DNA of 64,000 nt from Lingula anatina (Eukaryota; Brachiopoda; Lingulata; Lingulida; Lingulidae), in contig NW_019775672.1 in the NCBI RefSeq assembly GCF_001039355.2, positions 65,563 to 129,562 of the forward strand. Direction: 5' to 3'. Within the stretch, counting starts at the first letter, position 1; each line of letters opens with the position of its first letter. The notes below the pieces were generated by a model, which was not told the origin of the DNA, made no database searches, and saw only the letters and a list, made by a program, of their open reading frames with translations. Positions 12,601 to 24,823 of the stretch are shown here, piece after piece. Position numbers and translations under genes: made by a program.

Positions 12601-15600
12601 CACATGTCAACAGCTTGAGATATGGAGACAAGGCCTTGCAACAGAGTATGCAGCAGACTATACACAAGTCAACAGCTTGAGATATAGAGACAAGACCTTG
12701 CAACAGAGTATGCAGCAGATTTACAACATTTCTACAGCATGGGGCATGAAGAGCAACATAATATTTAGCAGTCTTAACAGCAGTCTTAACACAAGTCAAC
12801 AGCCTAAGACATGAAGTCAAAGCCTTGCAACTGAGTATCTAGCATATTAATGACATACAGTATCTGCATCATGTGGGAAATAGACCTGCAATATGTCAAT
12901 AATATCTGAGAAGCTAACTGTGACTGAAATTTTCCTGACAATGACACAGCATCATACAGACAACCAGACCAACTTAGTGAAGACTATGTTTGTTTAGATA
13001 AGGATCATTTTTTAACATACGCTGCAATGTCTACAGCCAGGTTTTTTAATAATTTGCATTTGCCATTACATATAATGAAAATGCAACCAAAGTTTACCAA
13101 AGTTTAGATGGAGATCTTCGTGAGGTCTTCCAAGACTGACACATGCATATTTAAAAATAATACACTCAGCAATATATTGAGAAAAGTATGGTGTTCATCC
13201 TAATAAAATTTATTTATATCTATTTCTCTAAATGTATTTTTTGATACTCTAATTAAATACTTTGAACACGTTTTATCTAAACTGTGATACTACATATTTT
13301 TGACATGGTCCCTGGGGGAGAAACTTTTTTTAGCCAAGTTCCAACCCCCACTGAAAGCTACATTTTTATCATCTTAAAAGAATTAATTCAAGTGTGGCAT
13401 TTCAATTTGGGTGGGGAGACAACGGGGAAAGATCATTTTGTGACATAAAAACTGACACATTACAATACCAATCTAGTAATTTAAAAATACAAACTTTCAA
13501 CTATCCACATCGNTTTTTTTTTGAAAATATGTGAAAAATATTTGTTTTTTGCATGAATTAAAAAAGAAGATATTTATATGTGGGAAAATGAGCAGCATTA
13601 TCTTTTCAGAATAAGCAATTCATAAATGTAGATTTACTTCCTCCAGTTGGGGCTTTGACATTTTACTTTAATAAATAGTGTACAATTAAAAGCTTTTAAC
13701 CAGAATTCTTCTCATTATGAGGATTGGATGGGGGCGGTATGCCAGCACTTAGTGCACTTATAGAGTTGATGGGAGTCTTAGAGGGAGAACCACAGCTATG
13801 TACTGTGGCAATTACTTTGTGGTTTTTTATTGATCGTGAAATGAGTATGTGAAACAGAAGGAAGGGGTGCACATTCCTGGCAAGTTTTCATTGAATATTT
13901 CTACTGAGGCATGACTGTGTGTAGTTACGCTTGACACATTTCTGGATGTCACATGTATGGAAGTCACATGTATGACATGGTTGACATTGCTTAGGGTAAA
14001 TCAGTTTTTAATCATTCTCAGACCAGTAAATTTTTCAAATGCTTTTTTAGAGTTGCGTCATTTTTTATTGGAGATGATTAAATTGTACAGTAATTGCCTA
14101 CAAAATATTGTGTGATTTTGTTTGTTCCGACCTTGTGCCACTGACCAGTTGACCTGATCAGGTTACTAGTTCACAGAGGCAAGTTGCATGGCATTGTATA
14201 ATATTCAAAATTGAATAAACAATTTGCTGTATAGCAATCTAAATCTTTTAGCAGATAAAACACTTAAAAGTAAATCTTTCACATTTTGAAGAACACTGAA
14301 CTATGTAAACTGCACAAAAATAAATACCATTATACTAATTGGTGCACATGTTTGGTTACTGCTGACATGTGCTTTCAAAGGCATACATTAATTTTTCAAA
14401 AATTGGCAGTCTCAGAAAGGTTAATAAAGGCATTGTCAAGTTAATAATACTTTCTCAGAAAAGTTAGCTTCACATAAAATAACACTGGAGCAAACTTGTA
14501 AAAGATTAAATATATCAAAATCATAATCGTACCTTATCCAATTTTTGATATGAAATGAAAAAGAAGGCCTTATATTCAAAAGAGAATGCATACTGAAAAT
14601 TCAATTTGTAACTGTAACTTAAGTGTACTACCAGAGGACCATCATCTTTGGGAGAAAAAAGTCCAAAAAAAAGACGATTAACCGGAAACTGTTTCCATAG
14701 GGTTGGTGAGTCCCTATTTAAGCCAGGCTAAAACCAATAGACATGAAACTGTATTATTTAATTTTGGTAAGTCATAAATGAAAAAGAAATCATGCAATTT
14801 TACAGACTATTTGGAAGATAAAAATGATAATCTGAGTAAAAAATATACTGTCAATTAAAAAATTACATTTCATATATGTTACAGTAGCATCCATGCAGCT
14901 CCAGTTGTGTAATTTTCCAAAACTTTTAATATTTTATTAGGTGGCATTAACCACCTACTTTTTCACCACTGGCTTCACTGAGAATTAAAATACATTGCAC
15001 ACCAAAACTGTTACCTAAAGTTAAAACAGAAGATCAGATATCACATGATGAACATACTGCTCAAGGTGAATAAAAGGCAAGATTCACATTTCAAACACTA
15101 TATAATGAAAACCGTATATAAACTGTTTAAAAGTTTTAGAGTGATCTGTATCTTTAAGAAAAACAGACACAGTGTAATCTGAAGCTGTTGCTGTACAAAG
15201 GTAATACTTCTTATAAAAGAACTGACTTCAAGTTAAATGATTAAATGTGTCATTTCAAACTTTTACCCAGCATCCCTTTAAAGCGAGATATGATTATTCA
15301 AACATACCCAGCTTCACACTGAGGGGCCATCTCAACAATATATGTACACCAGGCCTGTGAACAGCATGCAGGGCATGTCAACATAGGACAATAATCCCTG
15401 ACGTCTCCATAGCGGTTGGGGCATACACAAATGACTTGTCGTGAATGCAACATGTCAAAAAATATAGAATATGTGGATTTACATCATTTTAGTATTATAT
15501 GGGACATGGGTATGTCAACAGCATGGGACTTGGAGACAGGACCTTGCAACAGAATATGCAAAAGAATTGACACATGTCAACAGCATGACACATGGAGACA

Positions 15601-18600
15601 AGACTTCGCAACAGAGTATGCAGAAGACTTATAACATATCAAAAGCCTGAGATACAGAGATAAGGCTTTGCAACAGAGTATGCAAAAGACTTATAACATA
15701 TCAAAAGCCTGAGATACAGAGATAAGGCTTTGCAACAGAGTATGCAAAAGACTCATAACATATCAAAAGCCTGAGATACCCAGACAAGGCCTTGCAACAG
15801 AAAATGCTACAGACATAGCACGTCAACAGCGATAGCTATGAGATCAACAGACTCTACACATTTCAACAGCCTGAGACATGGCAACAAGGCCTTGCAACAG
15901 AGTATGCAGCACACTTTACACATTTCAACAGCCTGAGACATGGAGACAAGGCCATGCAACAGAGTATGCAGCAGACTATACACATGTCAACAGCTTGAGA
16001 TATGGCGACAAGGCCTTGCAACAGAGTATGCAGTAGACTATACACATGTCAACAGCTTGAGATATAGAGACAAGGCCTTGCAACAGAGTATGCAGTAGAC
16101 TATACACATGTCAACAGCTTGAGAAATGGAGACAAGGCCTTGCAACAGAGTATGCAGCAGGCTACACACATGTCAACAGCTTAAGATATGGAGACAAGAC
16201 CTTGCAACAGAGTATGCAGCAGATTTACAACATTTCTACAGCATGGGGTATGAAGAGCAACATAATATTTAACAGTCTTAAAAGCAATCTTAACACAAGT
16301 CAACAGCCTGAGACATGAAGACAAAGCCTTGCAACTGAGTATCTAGCATATTAATGCCATATCTACAAAAAATCACATGTAAAATTCTTCAATATCTGCA
16401 TCATGTGGAACATAGACCTGTAATATGTCAATAATATCTAAGAGGCTAACTGTGACTGAAATTTTCCTGACAATGACACAGCATCATACAGACAACCAGA
16501 CCAACTTAATGAAGACTATGTTTGTTTAGATAAGGATCATTTTTTAACATACGATGCAACGTCTACAGCCAGGTTTTTTAATAATTTGCATTTGCCATTA
16601 CATATAATGAAAATGCAACCGAAGTTTACCAAAGTTTAGATGGAGATCTTCGTGAGGTCTTCCAAGACTGACACATGCATATTTAAAAATAATACACTCA
16701 GCAATATATTGAGAAAAGTATGGTGTTCATCCTAATAAAATTTATTTATATCTATTTCTCTACATGTATTTTTTGATACTCTAATTAAATACTCTGAACA
16801 TGTTTTATCTAAACTGTGATATTACATATTTTTGACATGGTCCCTGGGGGAGAAACTTTTTTTAGCCAAGTTCCAACCCCCACTGAAAGCTACATTTTTA
16901 TCATCTTAAAAGAAATTAATTCAAGTGTGGCATTTCAATTTGGGTGGGGAGACAACGGGGAAAGATCATTTTGTGACATAAAAACTGACACATTACAATA
17001 CCAATCTAGTAATTTAAAAATACAAATTTCAACTATCCATATTGAAATGTTGCCACAGAAATTGAAAAAGAGAAAAAAAGTAGAATCAATTTTTGCAAAG
17101 ATGGCCAAATAAAAAAAAATTCTGAATGAAAGGCTTGAAAGTCTACAAAAAATCACATGTAAAATTCTTCTTATGACACCCCATGCAAAAAAAATGAGAC
17201 CAGCTTCTTTTGCAAAATCAAGCTATTCATTTAGAGCTATTTCCAACTATCTATCTCAGAAATCCACCAGGCATGGCTGCATTATTTTAGACAGTGAAGG
17301 AAAAATGGATTTCAAGCACCCACGTTGCCTCTGCCATGTCCAGGCCCAAGAAGAACACAACAAGACCAGCCAGCGAGGATGGGAAGATACGCTCCAGGAA
17401 CGTGCGACAAAGACGGCATCCCGCCTCTGGATGTTTTCTGCAATAAAACACCAAAGATGTGGTATGCCGAGAAGAATTTCACCCGATCAGGACACACTGA
17501 GGCTGGTATATATCAAACAAATTTTGAATCATGCATAAAATAGTAATTGCTTTGATCACTGGGCTTGTGCTGCTCCAAGGTTAGTTTCAAATTCTTTCAA
17601 TTAATGAGAAATGTTTTTCACATGTTTTTTTTGCAAGCTTTAAAATTCTAAAAAAAAATACCAATAGATACAAAAAATGGTATCATATGTTAAGATATTG
17701 CATGAAGACATTTAACACTACTTGCCTTTTTTTTCTAGTAATTGCTTGCTTGGAGGCTGCACCGACAACAAACTGCTGCAGGGACAATAGTAAGAAAATA
17801 AAAAGTACGTAATTCTATGCAAAAATACTGTTACGATGAAAACATCAGAATAATATTTTTAAAACACTAAGAAAGATACAGTTCTTGGCTTATGCATTAT
17901 GCTGTTTTGATTTTGATTTTGATTTTGTTTAAATGGTCTTTCAAACTCTAATTTCAGACTGTCTGTGTCAAGACAAGTCTTCAAGAGAGTTGGCAGCAGC
18001 AAATAGGGGCTCTCTTTGGTGGCGCTTTCGATTTTCTGGCAGATGACAACATGACTTCACCCAAGTAACTTCAATCATCCATTGTGATATTTAAAAACAC
18101 ACCATCTTTATATTTCATCTCACAAACTGTGCTGCAAAAAACAGAGGAGCTAGATGAACAGAAAACTAGGAAACTTGAATATGACCTACACTCACACAAA
18201 TAAAGAAGATAAATTCTGAAGGGGAAAGAATCTCAAAATTGTAAATACATCTATCTGAATTGGAATCCCAATAAGGAAATAGTTTCAACCCTGACATCTA
18301 CTGCTCAACTGTTTTCTACTATCTAAAAATATTACCATTCAGTCACTACTGCAACTCCCTAAGCAGTAAAATGATCAAGCATCATTATCCCAGGACCACC
18401 TGTATGGCGAATACAGAACTTCAAACTCCTGACAAAGTATGAGAAAAAGCAAGTGGACTGTAAGCAAAAGGATACTTCATTTAGGAATTAACAAATGGTA
18501 CGACATGATCCTTTCCACTGTCAATCACTACACTACGTTTAATTCATCAAATCTTTCACAAGTTCAGGTATTTTTTCATGTATGTCTCCCAGGAACAGTT

Positions 18601-21600
18601 GTTATTTTAAAGTGACCTAATCAGAAATGCAGGATGGAAGGAAGATAACGAAAGGTAGTGGTATTATATCTGTTTGTCTTGGCAGCAGTATCTACCTCAG
18701 CTTCATTGGATTTTGTCTTAAAAATTTACAGATAACATGAAACCTACTGAAGCAAATTTTATAAGTGTTCCTCACATTTTAACTGTAAATACTATAGATC
18801 AATATACTGAAAACATGTTCATGTTAGGAGCTTAGTACTCTTTTTCAGTCATGGAAATGATGTAGAAAAGGGAACAGCTCAAATGTTTCGTAGCATAATA
18901 TCTTCAAAAACATCTTTAAAACATTTTTTCCATTCTGGTAACTATGCACTGTAAATAAGAAAGTGCCATTTTCTTTGTTTAATTTATGAGAATTATTTTC
19001 TATGTTTAGTGCCATTTCCAAGCTAGCTGAACGGTGAAAATATTTTTGTAAATCTAAAATTATTTTAGAAATGAATGCAATTAGTTCAGACTAACAACAA
19101 ACATGACTACTGCTCTTCTTCTGTTACATTTGAGTCAATTTCTGCTGACAAAAGTGAACTAAAAAGGAAATCCCAAACACAGCTAACTAAAACTTTACCT
19201 ATGAATAATTTAACTAAATGTTACTTTCAGTCAAGATGAGACTAGCTAGCTTGGTGCAATTCTTTTCTAAAATTGACCACTTCTTAAAAAAAAAAGATCA
19301 CTTAAATTTATTTTATCATTATTCTATAATTTATTCATTCATTTGTCTGTTATCTTCAATTTTTAAAGACATCATTATCTTTTTCATACAGTTAATGTTG
19401 TCTTTTTTTTAAAGTTTAACATGCCAACGTAAGATCAACTGAACAATGTGCTATGTTGATTTAATTAAATACTAGTATTAAAAAGTGCAATCTTTTCACT
19501 GAGAGGGGGGCATTAATGTGTTACATTCTGGCATTTAAAATGGCAGTGGCAGTGTCAATATAAATGTAACATTTGTCGACTCCTGTGTCAAATATATGCA
19601 ATAAAACCAATTATATTGTATGTTCAAATTACTTCAATGATTGTCTAATTTAATTTATAACTAGTATTAAATATAGGAATATTATTTATCTTATGAATCT
19701 AAATTATTTCTGTATTAAATGTTCTTATGAAATAAAGAATATGTATATTTTTTACTTAACTGCTTTTACTTACTTCATATTAGATTTGAGTAAACCCCAG
19801 TAGCTTGGTGATGTGAAATTACCCATTGGAACACAACTTGATCAATTTTTTTTTTGATACTTTTCTTCTCATACCCACTGACATCCTTTTTTATCTTCGA
19901 TTTATGCCTCCTTTAGGGGCATGATCTAAAATATCATGTTTTTCTTAACAAACTCGGCAGTTCAATTGCAAAAGCTGCTCAAGTATGATACAAAAAAGGA
20001 AATAACTTTTTGCCTTTAACCATTTCAATAAGACATTTTTGTCAAGGCAAATATAAGTCAATGAAGAACGTGTAGGTTTTTCTTATAAAAAGAAATGTAG
20101 TTAAAGGCTTTTAATTTCAAATGTGTATATTCCTTACTGCTTATAAATCTCCAGACTTGCCTCGGTTTGCTAAAATACACACACACGCATACTCATTTTT
20201 AAACATATATGGCATATTTCTATCGCATTAATGTCACAGAAGAATCATTCCTATTATTTGACAAATTAGGTCCAAATTCAAATTTATTTAGAAGAAGAAG
20301 AAACCTACTGACCAGCTAACAATTGTGTGAAGCAATGACAATTAGCTGAAGCATACATGTCAGCAGAATAATTTTGCAAAACACCATTTTATGCTATCAA
20401 AAGGCATTTCTAAGAAAATAATCTTAATTTTTTATAAGGAAAAAATTCACCTTAAGCATCTTTGGCACACCTGTAAACTACCTATGAATGCAGTGCATGG
20501 GGGTGAATGTGTTTAAAGTGCAACAACCGCAATGCCAGTATGTTGGCTGCAGTTGTTTGGATTTACTAATAATGACAATGTATGAGGCAATTTCTATTTT
20601 CATGAATTCAAAAACATAACTCATTATTTCCCTGATCCTTTTCACAAATGAAATAAAAATAGTATGTGTGTGCATACACTGTATATGGGTAGAGATAAAG
20701 TGCTCTGATGCCCATAAGTAAAGAAAAGAATTTCCTAAAGCTTTTTTTGTGTCCCAGTCATTACTTGAAATATCAGTGGACCTGAGAGATTCTCTTCCAT
20801 TCGTAATAAATAGTTTAAAAGAGTTAGATATTTCTACCAAGAAAAAAAACCATACAGTGAATTTTAATAAAGAAAATATCTTATTTAACAAAATGGTACT
20901 AAAATGTGCAAACCCATGTGGCTGAAAAGTTTGCTGGCAAAACAAAAGTACCTCCTTGCTAAAACAGCATATTAACAAAAAAAAAAAGACACATCATATC
21001 TGAGCCAAGTACAAAAATGGATTCAGACAACAATTAGTAAACCAATCTTATGCAAGCAAACAACATGCTTCCTACCTGTCCCTTCTGTCGTTTTTTTGGA
21101 TCAATCTTGCTATGAGGCACCCATCCTCTATTTATTAAAATTGTAGTACTGAAATACAAGAGGACAGCAGTTATATGTTGTAAGGTATAGCTTTGTAAGG
21201 TATAGCTTTAATTTAATGTAAAAGGTAAAAACTTAATGCTTAGAACACTATATGGTTCTTGGTATGTATTGCCTAAACAGAAATGAGCCTAGGTTTAAAA
21301 AAAATAACCTCTGAACATTTATCACGGGACCCAACACCAGGGCCGCCTCAGAATTGAATTTAAAAAAGTGGAATTCCACGTTTCTGTAGAAGAAGCTCAT
21401 GTCTGCTAAACACTGTGATCTTGACATACTCATGAAATATGAAAGTTTGCGGCTTATGTAAACAAATGGTAATTCTCTTACCAAATTGCAGAAAGAACAG
21501 AAAAAATTATCTTAAGCTACAAATTTCGATTTGGTTTAAAAAATGTACCCACTTGACTATAACACAAAACATGTTAATGTTAGTTCAGAGAGCAAAATGT

Positions 21601-24600
21601 TACCACCACCCACTTCCTGTCCGACAGTTTAAATGGCGTCACCACCCAGCCTCCGTAATGGGTCATTTCATTTTTTTCAGTGTTTGGCTGCAGTCCTCTC
21701 ATCACAGCCTGGTTTTTACTCTCCACCCTGGAAATGCAGAGACAAAGCCATACTTGACATAACAAGGGATGATAAATACATGTGAAAAACATTTTGCAAC
21801 AGATATAGGTGCAAACTTGAGATAAATTTACATGGGATGACACCTTTTGAAAGGTATATCACAGATCAATAAAATTAACACCAATGGCATAGATTGAAGT
21901 CATTTCTATATTTCATTTGCATATCTTCATGTATAATTTTTACAATGACGGGAAGTAGAATTCACTATCATATTAAATAATTTACCAATGAAAATTATAT
22001 CAACATATAGCCTAAATACTTGATACACTGAGTCTTGTAGAAATTGTATCAAATATTTAGAACATTGCTCTCCTACCTTCCTTTAGGTGAAACAACAACT
22101 TCCCTGGAGTGGTCAAAGGTCCCTCGCACACGGATAGGGTGATACTCAAGGTCCTGTATTTCTCTTAAGCTAAAATTCACAATTGAAATGATTTTTTGTA
22201 TATTTTATATTTTTAATTTAAGACTACAGTTGCCTTTTAGTCAAGCAATATGACTGACATAATAAAATGTCCTGTGAAGTGGGGTAATTATAAAAATAAG
22301 TTAAGACTTTTTTTGTCATTTGAACCCATTAAAATTTTTGTTTATAGCCATATTTTTAGCAACCAAATGAATGAACACATTTCTATGATCTATGATTGAA
22401 ACAGACATTAAGAATAAACAAACATTACCTTGGCAAAACAAAAATTAATTAACCAAGATCCAATTTTGTGGTATCCTATACAAATATTTTTCCAAACCTA
22501 ATATTCCTCAAAAAAGGGGCTACTTTCTCCCACTCACGAATCATTGCTTGACCTGTCCATGCATATAGAGTCGATGTCTTGGTTTTGTACTTTTTCTAAC
22601 TAAATAACTTAGATCCGAATGGATCATGATCCATTTAGACTGCAGTCTTTTTTTTTTTTTTTGACATTTCATAGGATTTTTTCCACTTTACAACAAGAAA
22701 TTAGCAACAGAGTTGCAGTTTGTTTATCTGTATCATATCCACAAATTTATTTTTCACCAGAAATCAAGAAATATTAAAGCTTTGAGGTCTAGAACTGGGA
22801 AAGAAAAATCAATATCACGTATTCTTCAGATAAATAAGGATTCATCCCTTTTGAGGTTTGAATTGGGGAAATATATTCAGAAGCTTTTTCAGTAACTTAG
22901 ACATGAAAACATGACTTTGGGACATTTTCAAGTGTGTATAAAATGCTTTTTAGGTTTACTGTTATCACTTACTCCTCTGGCAGAGGTATTGGATCTGAAT
23001 TGGTCCTTTCATTAAGCATATCTATTATCCCCGTCTTCCATTTGAGTCTCTGTATCTGCCAAAAACCAAGGTATGTGAATACTGCTGGGGCCAACTGGAA
23101 AACAATGACATTAATTTATTCTAGTAAACTGGTAACAGTGTAGAGAGGTGTCACAAGTTTGACCTGGAGAGTAGACTATCTCCATGATAATTTTGATAAA
23201 TTTTGCAAGTTATAAAAGCTGTTGGGTTTTTGCATTAAATAAATGATCAAATTTTATAACATTAGTATGATGACAATAATATATAGCTTAATACATGTTT
23301 CTTTAACAAAGAGGACATTATTATGAAATGTTTTGTCTTAAGATAAGTAACTGTTATTCTTCACATTTAGAGTAAGGTATCATATTTAGCCTCAGAGTTG
23401 GTTAATTGGTGCTTTCAGAACAGATTATCTGCAGATCAACTAATCCACGGATTTAATATTGCCGTCCATACTTAAAAGCAAGCCGCCTAATCCTATGATG
23501 GTCTCCTCGACCTCCACACGTTCCATTAAACAAACTAAATCTCTACTCCAAGGTTTAATTGCTAGATCACTTCATGGATGGCGCACGTGGAGGCAGGGTG
23601 ACCATAAGGAAATTAGGTGGCTTCATTTTAGTGAGGACAGCCATATTTAGTCCCTGGATCAGTTAGTCCCTGGATCAGTTAGTCCAGGGATCATCTATTA
23701 TGTAAGTGCCCAATGTTGTAGTGAAAACCAATTAAAAAGAAAAAGTTATTCAAACAATGATAAAGTGAGAAAATAATAATTATCAGGTTTTACTGTAATT
23801 TTCAATCCATCCCCCTAAAAAACAATGATACAAAAGAAAACTTACTAAGAAACCCTTTACACAAGAGCTTTACTGGTGAGTATCAGGGGTGTTTCCACTA
23901 ATGTACATATTAACCAGTCAACATACATTATATCATATATCTCATCTCTCTCTCTTAGCATACCAGTAATGGGTAGCCACCCTTTAAAAATCTTTTCCAG
24001 TAGGGCAACTCCTTGTCACGGACACCAATCCCTTTTGGTATGCTGGAGCGACGATTTCTCTTCACTGTTGTACTGAATCCACGCCTTCCAAAGCATTGCA
24101 AAACAGCCACAAATGCATGCTGTAAAACAAAAGCTCTATATTATTATTATAAAACAAAAGTGCTCCAAATTGCAAATGTACAGAGAGTCATTTGCCTTAT
24201 GTTTGAAGGGCTTTCAGCAGTTAAATACATATTGATAACATCATTCAGACCATCAGTGCCAAGGTATGAATAATCTAAGATCTTTTAAAAAGCACATAAA
24301 ATAGCTATCCAATTTGCTATCCAACTTATTGATACTTTTGCAGTACTCCCCTTCCCCACCCTGCAACTGTTAATTTATGTGTTGGATTTTTTATCCATTC
24401 CCAGATGTCTTCTTTGATACTATGTTTGCTCCAGTTTTCTTCCTGGTCTAGAATGGTGGAAATCCAACAATGAACAAGAGAGGAGGCCTCAGGTTTAACC
24501 CTTCCACATATGGGTCAGGGCATATTCCAAGCCATACTGGGATGGCAATAGATCAGGTGACCAGTCCACCCAGGTCACTTACCTAGTGAAAGGTCTCAGG

Positions 24601-24767
24601 TTGAGGCAACAACATTAGTCAATTCGCTAAATGTAAGTTCTAGTATCAGAGTTATTCATANAAATTTTAAAAAAAAAAAAATTTATTAAAAAAAAGGAAA
24701 AAAAAAGGAAAAACCCAGGGGAGAAAAATGTTTTTGGGAAAAAAAAAAAACCCCCCTTTTTAAAAAA

Positions 24768-24823
<56 letters not shown>

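Noticed and set aside
12113-12820. ORFs in the 62-bp minisatellite (also 15416-16045)
   Set aside because: Frames are open only through repeat periodicity and appear on both strands; no gene structure.
17173-17538. 121-codon plus-strand ORF before the peptide gene
   Set aside because: No family resemblance, overlaps the real start codon out of frame, and lies where a 5' leader is expected.
20478-20978. 166-codon minus-strand ORF
   Set aside because: Low-complexity, AT-driven composition (Phe, Ile, Ser, Lys), no recognisable domain, no splice partner, and position in SURF1 intron 6. Most likely a chance ORF.
24661-24819. Poly(A) tract as a retrotransposed tail
   Set aside because: It starts with an 'n', mixes runs of all bases and lies exactly at a block seam, so low-quality assembly sequence is the better explanation.
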